Below are positions 1 through 9,479 of a stretch of 64,000 nt of DNA, in pieces. The notes under the pieces were generated by a model. It had not been told where the DNA came from. It was given only the letters and a program-made list of their open reading frames with translations, and made no database searches. This stretch comes from Undaria pinnatifida (taxonomy: Eukaryota > Sar > Phaeophyceae > Laminariales > Alariaceae). The DNA lies in NCBI GenBank assembly GCA_012845835.1, contig JABAKD010000017.1, forward strand, positions 5,375,651 through 5,439,650. Direction: 5' to 3'. The translations under genes and the position numbers were made by a program. Each line of letters opens with the position of its first letter. The first letter of the stretch is position 1.

Positions 1-545
1 GACACATCGTAGGCCGACTCCCGATTTGACCTTTAATATGTTTCTGGCGGAGGCATGAATTGCGTCAGCCGTGATATATGCGTGTACCACCTTTGATTTG
101 TGTTTTCTCCCTGGGGTATTTCTCAGCTCCAAAGTGACTGGAGCCTGCCCTGTGACCACGGACTTGATTGTGCGAGAAAATGTGAGAGCAAAAACAATAA
201 CAATAACAGCAGCAAAAACAACAACAATGTACCTCCTGCAATACCAGATATACGCAACATATAGAGTGGCCGCTAGCATTCCAATATATTGGTATGCTGT
301 TAGGAAAACAATGCTAAACGTTTTCATTATAATAAGAAATTGGGTGCGAAGATCTGGCGTTTGCGTACTACCTGGTATGTCGGTTTCGTTTCTTTTCTTT
401 GTATTTCCAGTTGACTTGAGTCTGTCGTGCGCATGCGTAGTGATAGGCACTAGGTACTACGTGTAATACATACGTGGTAGTCGTTTTTGGGTGGCATGCG
501 GCGTAGTCGGTTTGCAATGTGAGTCAATGTGCAAACCGAAATAAC
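1..545. repeat. diverged dispersed repeat, second copy near 12.63-12.82 kb
   Basis: No gene is supported here. Segments around 1-100 (a cgtaggccgactcccgattt stretch, then gcatgaattgcgtcag) and 470-540 (ggtggcatgcggcgtagtcgg) have recognisable, diverged counterparts at 12,722-12,815 and 12,640-12,690. A 131-codon open frame at 71-466 has no recognisable domain and lies inside this repeat, so I do not call it. Confidence 0.35.
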
Positions 546-761
546 ATTGGCGCGGGTATCCGCTCAACTACAGCATAACAGAGTCCCCCAGTTCCCACAA
601 CTAACCAACTCGCGGCGACTGACTACAGGGCTTGCGGTCTGAGGTCATGGGGTGACAACCCGCAGGCATGTATGTAGTGAAAAGAGCGCCTGCCACAAGC
701 CGGTGTTTATCCTTACTCGCTGCGTATGATGGACTTAATTATGCGACTTGACGTGAGAAAA

Positions 762-770
762 ACAACCACC

Positions 771-838
<68 letters not shown>

Positions 839-848
839 AACAACAACG

Positions 849-932
<84 letters not shown>

Positions 933-934
933 GC

Positions 935-966
<32 letters not shown>

Positions 967-1004
967 TAACAACAACGACAACAACAACAACAACAACAGC
1001 AACG

Positions 1005-1059
<55 letters not shown>

Positions 1060-1066
1060 CGACAAC
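762..1066. repeat. (CAA)n microsatellite
   Basis: About 300 bp of nearly pure CAA trinucleotide, with scattered CGA, TAA and CAG interruptions. It stays open in several frames on both strands (poly-Thr, poly-Val, poly-Cys, poly-Leu), which is a by-product of the repeat and not evidence of a gene. It lies about 350 bp upstream of the retrotransposon. Confidence 0.95.
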
Positions 1067-1417
1067 ATCTGACACACAGCGTCAGGTGGCATACCGGAAC
1101 CACTAGACTACACTACTACTACCGTTAACATCGCCATTCAAAATAAGCCAAATCTGACCCGACATTCGTCGAACTCACAGCTGACGTCCTGAAATATTTT
1201 TCATTAAATCAAATTGGGACATTGCTTCTTTTTTCGGAGGTGTCTAACTTCGCTGTTTACAGCAGTAATACGTGAACGCATGCAGATGACATTATTCTGA
1301 ATACCATTGTTCGCGAAATTCCAATGGCCTATTCTTCTTCTCTTTCTTTCGTCAGACCACTGCCAAATACAAGTGTTTACGATGGGTCCATGGTTTGTAA
1401 AGTTATACCGCGACGAA

Positions 1418-1652
1418 AAGCGCATTAGTATCGAGGCACGAGAAAATAAGGGTTTGGTATGTACGGATGAAGTTTGGGGTTACTGCACGTTGACCAATGA
1501 GATCAACGCGGGTGGTTACTTGTTCTTGTCCTCGTATAGCAAAGGGCACCTTGGATTAGTCTGTCTGGTCGCTGACCAGCAAGCGGAGCACGCAGAGAGG
1601 AGAAGCATCGTCAGCGAGACAAGTTCAAGGTGTGATAGACTGGATGATTTCT
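1418..1652 (+). repeat. split direct repeat A1 of the retrotransposon
   Basis: Starts at aaagcgcattagtatcgagg and matches 7128-7365 with scattered substitutions up to the gatttc that ends both. Downstream sequence is unrelated, which fixes the repeat boundary. It marks the left end of the element. Confidence 0.85.
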
Positions 1653-1774
1653 GCTGTAGGCGAGCTTTGCTGCGACTGCTGCTGTGAGGCTTCGCTGGGA
1701 CTGCTGTGGTGACTGCCGTGGTGATAATTCGCTGCGACTAATGCTGTGGCGAGCGCTGCGGGCTGTCTCTTTGA

Positions 1775-3113
1775 CAATGGGTGATTTGCCGGGTGCCGCG
1801 GCGCCTGCCGCCGCCAGCGCTGAGGCGGAGGCTACCCTGCGTGCCCGGGCCGCCGCAGCTCTGGCGGGCTCGGGGTCCTCCTCCGGAGCGCCAGGGGTCA
1901 ATGCGGCCTTGCCTTCGGATGACTTGGCTACGTGAGCCCGACAGGTTAAAACCGAATTCGCCCGGGTCCACAAGCGCCTTGACGAAAAATTGCCCGAGTT
2001 GTCGGCAATCACTTTTTCCTCCCGCGAGGTAGCGGCTGCCTGTGCTGATCAGGTAGCTATTTCGACATTATCCTTCGACAGTTCGTGGAGAACAACTCTG
2101 GTCGGGTAGCCTCCCGAGACGACGGCAACGATCAGGAACGGCAGCGCCAAAATACACAACTTGCCACCGAAATGGCCCCTTGGAACAAGGTCAACACAGT
2201 TAGGAAGCTGTTGATTATTCGAGGGCGTACGCCCCCAAACCTCGGGGACTCTCACGTTGACCTGCAGTAGTTCGTGGGGAAGGCCATCCCCGTGACAGCC
2301 AACGTCGCGTCCCAGCTTGGGTCCTTCAGTTCCTTTGACGTCGGGGCTTATGGGCCTCGCGTGGACGGGCCCATCGGGCAGTCCCTCATGGTCGCCTACC
2401 GTCACGACCTCTTGAGATTGGCCGACGTTGCGATTCTTTCTGTGGGTCTCTCGCCGCCGACGATCTCCCCTGTCTGGCGCAGGTCAACGCCCTTGGCGAC
2501 GCGTTTACAGTGGTGGTCATGGACTTGCGTGCGCACACTTTCAGCAAGTACAGTATGATGTCCGTCCCAGAAGCGCATGCAGTGCTGTGTGATATGGGTA
2601 ACCGCGACATCGCTTTGTGGGTGAGTGAGCCCATGCGTGCTTCGCAGCGGTCGTCCCCTGCTGTTGTCCCTCCCCCAGCTGATTTCGGTGCTCTACCCCC
2701 CGCCCATGCCCGCTTTTGTACACACTCTCAAATTTTGCCGCGGCGGGGGGGGGGTGCTCCGGCTCGTGCTCAGCAGCATCGGTTCCGGCGCAGAAAGGTC
2801 CACCAAGCGGAAGGCCACCGCTTCCCCCGCTGGGTCGCCCGGGTCCAAGGGAAAGGCCAATTTAGGTCTACCCCCGGCCTGCCGGATGTTCGCGCGCACC
2901 GGTAAATGCAACTGGTCTCCGTGTAAGTTCCTGCACGAGGTCCCCGCGGCCTCGGCATCCGCGCCATCTTCACCCGCTCGCAGGGAGGAAGGCGGTGAAA
3001 GCGTGGCGGCGGCGGGCGGAGGGTCGCGGGCGTTATCGCTGCATGCGGTTCTCCCCGCGGGGAGCAACAGGGGGGGCGAGGGGGGTAGAGGTTCTGGTCC
3101 TGGTTCTGGATGA
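1775..3113 (+). pseudogene. gag-like ORF1 with CCCH zinc finger, frameshifted
   Basis: Position matches ORF1 (gag) of YR retrotransposons, before the reverse transcriptase. Coding potential runs through several frames: an Ala-rich stretch (about 1777-1935), a conserved-looking central part (about 2270-2640, including the piece MDLRAHTFSKYSMMSV in one frame) and a C-terminal part in the frame that ends at 3113. The C-terminal part has a CCCH finger at about 2880-2936 (C-x8-C-x4-C-x3-H, with the residues CRMFARTGKC at its start), followed by a Ser/Ala/Gly-rich tail. Retroelement Gag proteins more often carry CCHC knuckles; the CCCH form is less common and could bind RNA. At least three frame changes break the ORF. 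The N-terminal boundary is uncertain. Confidence 0.6.
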
Positions 3114-3689
3114 ATACACGGGCCCTGCGGCCAGGTGGGGCCAACCTTTGCGGGCGCAGCTGCGGCCCCGGCGGTGGATGTAGTGGGTGCGTCAACAATA
3201 TAGGGTGACGGCCGCGTATTGGGTCCAACCTCGGGGGGCGCGGCTGTGGCGTTGGCGGTTGGTGGGGGGGTTGCGTCGACGGTGGACGTTAGTGGAGCAC
3301 CGACCGTACCGGCAGTCCGCGGAGTCACGGGCGGGTTGCGGGGGCGTGCGTTGGAGGCGCTGGCGGGAGACTGCAGCGTTGGGCGCGAGCGTGTACCCGT
3401 TGCTCCGGGATCAGTCGTTTTCGGGAATAGAGGTGACCATGGGGAGCGTGCGCATGCGTGTACGTTAGTCTCGACGCGCATTGTGGGAACTGGCTTATCG
3501 GTCCCGCGCTGAGATACAGTTAACCATAGCGAACGTGTGCGACGTTCGGATTTTGACTGGGGGTGCGGACACGGCTCGGACGACGGCGAGCGTGCACACG
3601 CACAGCTGGATTTGGCGGTTGAAGCGTGGCGTGCCGTGCAAGGTAGCGTAACGCGGTCGGTACCGTCAGCAGGTTCCGCGAATCTCGAT

Positions 3690-4930
3690 GTGGTTGTCGG
3701 CGCGGGGTCGTCTCTTTTGCGTGCCACTGCCGGCAGTGTTAAATTGTTTACGTCCGCTGTTGGATTCGCTCGTATTGCCCCACATATTCATCCTCACATC
3801 GGTCGTCATTGGTTTGGTACCGTCAAGAAACTTCCCTCGTGTTGACCAGTTGCTCCGCGTATTGGCACCGGGCTCCCCGGTATGTGTTGCGCGGGGGGGT
3901 AATCTGACTGCTGAGCTTGCATACGGTAACCACCCGAGCGTCGCCTCCCATGCCGTTGATGTTCACCAAACGATATGTGCTGACGTTGTGCACGGTCGGG
4001 CTCTGGTGTTTAAATTAAATTCCGCGTCCGATATTCGGGATTCACGTGTTTCGCCGTTGGCCGTCGTGCTTAAGTCTAAGTTTCGCATCATTCACGATCT
4101 CACGTTTGCGCGCGCGGGCGGCGACTCCAGCATTACCGACGATACCGACTTTTCTTCCGCCCCCTCCTGCGAGCTCGGTCATGTGCTTCGGGATGTGTTG
4201 TTACAAGTGTTGTTTTTGCGGCAGTTGCACGGTTCAACAGCTTGAATCGTCCTTTGCCGCGTTGGCATGAAAGACGCCTTTTGTCAAGTCTTAGTTGACC
4301 CGGCAGGGGCGTCGGTGTTTGGGTACGCGATGGGCGAATACGTAGTTCTGGATCTTCGCTTGCAATTCGGGAGGCGTAACAGTCCCGGGTTCTGGAGGCT
4401 GATGGCTTCTGCGCTGGAACATTCCCACACCCGCTCTGCGTTTCAAGATGCGGCTGTTTCCCCACAAGGGGCGGCTGCCGTCGAACATGTGCGTCTTGCC
4501 CCGCCGTGGGGGGCTTCGGTTACGTCCCTCCCTCGCGATTGTCGAACCGTTTCCGGTAGCGGCCGCTGCGCCGGGAGCCGTTTTTTCGTGCGGTGTACTA
4601 CGTAGACGACGGCATTGTTGTCGACGTTCAGTGGTGGCCGGACGGTCGTCGCTGTATGCGGGCTGTGCAGTCGTGGGCGTCGGACCATTTTCGCTTGTTG
4701 GGCGTAGGTGGCGCGTCCAACCCTCATCTGTTGTCCGCCAGCAAATCACTAACTGGGACACGCGTCTCGAAGTGCTGGGCTGGTTGGTGGACACAGAGGC
4801 GCTTACCGTGACGGCGCCGCCACATAAGCGCCTCAAGTTGCGATTGCTTTTAGTGAAGTGGCCCGAGACTCGCACCTGTGATTCAGCGAAGCAGGTGTCG
4901 CGGCTGGCGGGTTTCCTCATGCACATCTCT
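3690..4930 (+). pseudogene. reverse transcriptase domain (DIRS/Ngaro type), frameshifted
   Basis: RT motifs appear in order but in different frames. Around 4075-4200 a frame ending at 4245 gives KFRIIHDLTFA, the fingers/palm motif 1-2 typical of DIRS-like RTs. At 4267-4400 another frame gives MKDAFCQV...LQFGRRNSPGFW, matching the D-x-x-x-A-F and FG-x-R-x-SP-x-x-W region. The catalytic motif YYVDD lies at 4593-4610. A downstream frame around 4780-4930 gives WDTRLEVLGWLVDTE and continues to the thumb. The enzyme would copy element RNA into cDNA, but at least three frame changes and internal stops separate the motifs, so no active protein can come from this copy. Confidence 0.85.
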
Positions 4931-5592
4931 TTTGCCGTTTGTCCAGGGTCTTTATTCGTGCATCATTTGTTGGCTTTGTTTGCGATGCCGCGCATCGCTG
5001 CCGGTGATCACTTCCCTGGCCGAATGGCCAATCCGGGGCGGTGTGTCGCCCTTGGGCCCGAGTTCCATGCGGATCTCGATTTTTGCCGGTGGTTTGTTGA
5101 CAGAGGTGTTGACGCGCGCGGCGGGGTGCTGTCGGCGCCGATGTATCATTTGCTGGATCGCCCGGCACAACATACGTGGTTCTTGGACGCGTCAAAAACC
5201 GCCGTCGGGGATATTGTCTCGAAACCGCTGTTTACTGGCGCTATGATCTCACAGCCGAGGAACAGTCACGGTTTTGCGGCTCGAGTAATTCCGTCCGCGG
5301 CGTGGACGACTTATCTATCAACGTGCTTGGACTTTTGGGCATGGTTGTGTCGGCATTTGTCCTAGTGTCGTCGTGTGCCGATCGACCGTCAGTGACGGGA
5401 GATTGTGCTTTGTTGCAAGGAGACAACGAGGCCGCCGTGCATTTGGTACGGCGGTGTCGGGGAGGGCTGGAACCGCGTTCTGGTGCCCTCACGCGTCTTC
5501 TCGGCGTTTTCGAAGTGTCATCCGGATGGTATTTTGAGGCAACGCATATGCGTGGTATCCACAATGCTGCCGCCGACGGTATCTTTCTATAG
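4930..5592 (+). pseudogene. RNase H domain of the retrotransposon, frameshifted
   Basis: Follows the RT as in DIRS/Ngaro elements. At about 5178-5205 the frame gives WFLDASKTAVG, the first catalytic Asp region (D-A-S). After a frame change near 5240-5280, a second frame gives GDNEAAVHLV (about 5420) and ends with HMRGIHNAAADGIFL at 5592, matching the third and fourth acidic positions. RNase H would remove the RNA strand during cDNA synthesis. Broken by at least one frameshift. Confidence 0.75.
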
Positions 5593-5749
5593 GATTGTGG
5601 CTCCGTTCTTGATAATCTGCGCGCCATTCGTCCCAACATCCCGTGGCAGGTTCGGGAACAGGGGACAATCGGCATTTCGCCCCGTACTTCGGTATTGGAA
5701 TCGGACTCATGCGACACGCCGTTGAGGCCTCGACTGAACGAGCTTAACT

Positions 5750-6800
5750 GAGGCATTTTGGAGCATGGGTAGACTTTCGGGTACGTTCTGGTGTTCCCGT
5801 CTTTCGTGATCCTAGCATTGACGATATGACCAACGTGCCGTATTTGGCTGAGTACGTAGCGTACGCGTTTGCTACCAAAAAACTGCGGTCGGCGACCATC
5901 GAAAGCCATCTATCGGCCATCAAGTGTTTTCATCCAATTTCACGCGGTTTCGAGCTTGACACCACTCACCCCGTCATCGCGAGCGCCCTCAAAGGTGCGG
6001 CGCGCTCGCATGCCGAAGTAGGTAATCAGGCCACCGTGCGTCGGCCCGTGTCGTGGGCTATGTTGCTGGCTGGCAAAACTTTGATCCCTGCTTGGCGTAA
6101 CGGGGGGCGCGTGTTGTGGCTAGCGTTGTGTGCGTCGTTTTGAGTTTTGACCCGCGCGTCCGAAATGTCCGCAGAAACCCGGTCGCGTATCCACGGAACG
6201 TATTGTTCACGGCGGGCAGACGTGGCTTTCTTCCGCGGTCGGGTACAGTTGGGGGTGGCGCAATGGTCGAGAGTTAACCGCGTCGAGGTTCGATTTCGTG
6301 GATCTAAGGGCGACCAGTTGCGCAAAGGGGCGGTTATTTTGCGGGTTCGGGCGGGTTCACCGAGATCCGTGGGGGCCAGTGGCGGTGCTGTCGATCTTAT
6401 GCTCGAGTTGATGTCTAGTTATTTGTTTTTGCCCTCGTCGGCTCCCCTGGTGGCGTATGGCAGTGGTGGTGGCAGATGGTCCATGTGGACGAAGCAACAA
6501 GCGACGGTAGCCCGGCGAGAAGTGGTTGCGTTGGCGGGCGTGCGGGCGGATGAGTACGCTCTGCACTCTTTCAAGATTGGGGGCGCAACGCACTTGTCAG
6601 CAGGGGGTGCCTTCCCAGAGACGTTGCAACGGGAGGACCGGTGGGCGTCTGATGCCTTCAAGGTGTACGTTCGTAGCCACGGGAAGGATGCCAGCCGGGT
6701 AGAAAATGCAATGGCCCAGGAGGGGATGGGTAACAGGATCCAGCCGGGGCAGGGTACAGAGTGGGGGCAAGTTAACCCCATTCCAAAGCTGGAGGGGTAG
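5750..6800 (+). pseudogene. tyrosine recombinase of the retrotransposon, one in-frame stop
   Basis: The N-terminal SAM-like core-binding part (5826-6140) includes LRSATIESHLSAIKCFH. A TGA at 6141-6143 interrupts the reading frame exactly before the box A motif RASEM (catalytic Arg). The C-terminal catalytic part (6147-6800) has HSFKIGGATHL at about 6571 and RWASDAFKVYVR at about 6640, the box B His and the nucleophilic Tyr. The expected second Arg of H-x-x-R is a Lys (codon AAG). Such recombinases integrate circular double-stranded cDNA. Apart from the stop and the Arg-to-Lys change it is the least decayed domain of the element. The region just before 5826 is in another frame, so the true start is unclear. 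Confidence 0.85.
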
Positions 6801-6952
6801 AAGTCGACATAACTACTTCAGCTGTACGCAACCTTATCCTTTGTGCCAGGCGGATAGGAAGGAGAAGTTGGATCTTGACGTGCACATCCTAGGGGTGCAG
6901 CAAACGAGGTAGGGGAGGCAATGCGTCAGTAACCTGAGCTAAATACCATTGT

Positions 6953-7127
6953 TGGAGGCTGGCGTCGAAAGCTCGACATGCCAGTTGGGATGGAACTTGA
7001 CCCAGGGTTACGGGCGATAGCGTGAGGCTGCTGTTGGAGCAGCCCCGGGGGGCCTGCCCTCTCTCCGCCCCCCGTTCTCCGAGCGGGGGTCACGCAATAA
7101 TATGATACAACCTCGAAAGAAAAATAC
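6953..7127 (+). repeat. split direct repeat B1 of the retrotransposon
   Basis: Matches 8002-8182 closely, beginning tggaggctggcgtcgaaagc. It contains a short perfect hairpin (gctgct ... agcagc, near 7023-7040). It abuts A2 directly, as expected where the ends meet in the circular replication intermediate of PAT/Ngaro elements. Confidence 0.85.
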
Positions 7128-7365
7128 AAAGCGTATTATTATTGAGGCACGAGAAAATAAGGGCTTTGTATGTATGGAAGAAGTTGACGGTTATTGCACG
7201 TTGACCAATGACATCAACGCGGGTGGTTACTTGTACTTGTCCTGGTACAGCAAAGGGAACCTTGGATCAGTCTGTCTGGTTGTTGACTAGCAAGCGAAGC
7301 ACGCAGAGAAGGGAGAAGCATCGTCAGCAAGACGGATTCAAGGTGTGATAGATTGGCTGATTTCC
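7128..7365 (+). repeat. split direct repeat A2 of the retrotransposon
   Basis: Second copy of the left-end repeat A1, placed immediately after B1. Contiguity B1-A2 is the structural hallmark of split direct repeats. Confidence 0.85.
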
Positions 7366-8001
7366 CACCTACCCGCCCGTGCTTTTGAGGAAGTCAGTGG
7401 AGGGGGAATGAGGCGGTCGCAGCAACGCGGGCAGAGTGCTCGTTGCTGGCAGCTACACGTACCTAGCGGGCGGTGTGCAGCCGCCCGGGTGTCGTAGGTT
7501 GCGCGTTTAGATTTATTCTTGTGTGGTGCTCAGGGTCCCTGTTTATGTCGTCAGAGTTGCGCGCGCACGTCTCCAAGCTGGAGGTGCGCCCTTGTTCGTC
7601 GGGAAGCTGCATTGTGCAATGCAGGCGTTCGTGCGATGTCGGTTTGCTTACCGTTCTTCGCGAACATGCACGCATGTCTCCACGCTGGAGGTTCGTCGAT
7701 TCCTCCTTCTATGGAATTTGTACTATGCTGTGCAGATGTTGTGTGATGACGGGTGCTAATAAGCAGGCGCAGTGGTTTGGGCCCACACTTACCTCGGTAT
7801 TAGCGCGATCTGAAACAGCAGGAGAGAGAGAGTTGTCCGTAATGGTGGTGCTTGACCGCGGAGTACATATTTATACTGACGCTATGTATATGTTATGGGT
7901 GCTGCTCTAGTACACAATATTCTCGTTAGATGTGTCGTGTGTGCGCTTGTGCTGAGTACCACAGTGCAGTAATATGTGTTTACTATTTCGAGTCTTTTTG
8001 G
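7366..8001 (+). other. spacer between A2 and B2 of the retrotransposon
   Basis: About 640 bp with no protein domain that I recognise. Short open frames exist in all three plus frames (for example 7473-7910) but none resembles a known family, and they overlap each other. In related elements this is non-coding 3' sequence. Confidence 0.5.
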
Positions 8002-8182
8002 TGGAGGCTGGCGTCGAAAGCTCGACATGTCAGTTGGGATGGAACTTGACTCAGGGTTACGGACGATAGCGTGGGGCTGCTGTTGGAGCAGCCCCGGGGG
8101 CCTGCCCTCTCTCCGCCCCCCGTGCTCCGAGCGGGGGGTGCGCAATAATATGGTACAACTTCGGAAGCAAAACAAAAAATAT
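8002..8182 (+). repeat. split direct repeat B2, right end of the retrotransposon
   Basis: Second B repeat. Similarity to B1 fades after about 8182, which I take as the right end of the element. Confidence 0.8.
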
Positions 8183-8384
8183 CAACAACGACAGAATCCC
8201 TGAGATATGGGGTGCAGATATACGAGCCACCGGGAACGCCATAGTTCGGGGAACACTACTGTGGAAGTTGCTGTGTGGTCTATGTCTATCGTCTCCCCCC
8301 CCCGCCATGCAACATGCAACTGTATGTAGCTCAGTGATGTTGTTCAATCCATCTCATCAACCCCCTTCCTCCCATGTTGACTAC

Positions 8385-8892
8385 TAGCTACCTCTCAGCA
8401 AGTAGTGGTTAGCATTGTGGTGTAAACGTACAAACAAATACGGTAAATGCATGAAAAAGGTTTCTGCGCCGACGCGAGTCGCTTACGCAATTCCAATAAC
8501 ATCGGATAATAGAAGGGTCCGTCGAAGTGAATTTATTTGTTTTTTGGTCGTTGTATTACAGTAACCCTCATCTCGTTTTTGCTACCAACACGTCCGTACG
8601 AAGGAAAGCGGACGGCTGATGCCGGAACGCAACATTTAGCTACATTTCAGTAAGTAGTGGTTGGCATTGTATTGCAAGCATACAGGAAAAAACAGTGAAG
8701 GCATGTAAAAGGTTTCTGCACCGACGCGAGTCGGTATGTTACCGCAATTCCAACACCATCGGATAATAGAAAGATCCGTGGGAGTCAATTTATTTGTTTG
8801 TCAGTCTTTATATTACAATAACCATCATTTCTTACCTGCTACCAACACGTCCGTACGTGGAAAAGCGGACGGCTGATGCCGGAACGCAACGT
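8385..8892 (+). repeat. tandem duplication, two units of about 250 bp
   Basis: Unit 1 (about 8385-8636) and unit 2 (about 8637-8892) share tagctac...agtagtggtt, a ggtttctg-cgacgcgagtcg block, catcggataatagaa, ccaacacgtccgtacg and gcggacggctgatgccgg in the same order. Divergence is moderate. No coding potential is seen. The stretch 8183-8384 holds nothing that I can identify. Confidence 0.8.
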
Positions 8893-9299
8893 TTAATTAT
8901 TATATATGCGGTGTCAGCACCAACTCTACAGCAGCATTTTATTAAATGTATTTACCATGATCCGGCAATTCAATGTGCAGCGCGAGTCACAAAAACGAAG
9001 ATATATACTGAAACTAAGTCTGCTACGCACAACAAAAAAGTAGAAACGTGTACAAACGAAAACGAAAACGTGGCTGCTCCAAAAATCCCGCCACGCGGAT
9101 TCCAAGATCAATATTTCTTCTGTATGTAGACTAGTGCAATGCCTTCTGGGTATGCCCCAAAAGTGCTAGAACGCTGCAATGATGACAACTTTAAACGTCT
9201 CAATTTTATACCTTTGCCGATAATATACATTGCAAAGTACTCAACTGCTGGGTATCGCCTTAGTTTTTCGGATGTTAAGCTGCAGTAATATATATATGA

Positions 9300-9450
9300 A
9301 AGCTACACTGTAGTTGCAAGGGGAGTCGCATACCTATATCCTCAATGAAGACACACAACCCGTAATACGCGCGATTGGAGTATCACACACAGCTTGTGCA
9401 AAGATGAGTTTCGACAAAATTTTCTATCTCACAGCTGGAGTGTATTTGTA
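9300..9450 (+). repeat. dispersed repeat F, plus copy
   Basis: Begins at agctacactgtagttgcaag and runs through gagtatcacacacagcttg to ctcacagctggagtgtattt. Other copies are at 26,455-26,700 and 43,880-44,045 (plus) and 30,610-30,870 and 44,105-44,260 (minus). CTACACTGTAG at its start is palindromic. No coding capacity; probably a non-autonomous transposon fragment. Confidence 0.75.
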
Positions 9451-9479
9451 TTATTATAATATAAATATAGATACGATCA

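Larger units (their letters stand above)
1418..8182 (+). mobile_element. Ngaro/PAT-like tyrosine-recombinase retrotransposon, degraded
   Basis: A 6.8 kb element with the diagnostic split direct repeats of the PAT/Ngaro group: A1 (1418-1652), internal coding body, B1 (6953-7127), A2 (7128-7365), spacer, B2 (8002-8182). Order of domains on the plus strand is gag-like ORF with a CCCH finger, reverse transcriptase, RNase H, tyrosine recombinase. RNase H ends near 5592 and the recombinase begins near 5750, leaving no room for the methyltransferase domain of DIRS1/PAT elements; this favours a Ngaro-like assignment. Every domain carries frameshifts or stops, so the copy is dead by itself, but its repeats are intact enough (roughly 85% by eye) to suggest it is not ancient. 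Elements of this type use recombinase instead of integrase and leave no target-site duplication; I see none. Confidence 0.85.

Noticed and set aside
713-1106. Overlapping ORFs of about 120 codons on both strands (poly-Thr, poly-Val, poly-Cys, poly-Leu)
   Set aside because: They are translations of the (CAA)n array and have no non-repeat content.
2693-3727. 344-codon minus-strand Pro/Ala-rich ORF
   Set aside because: It is the antisense shadow of the GC-rich gag-like region; the plus strand carries the CCCH finger and retroelement context.
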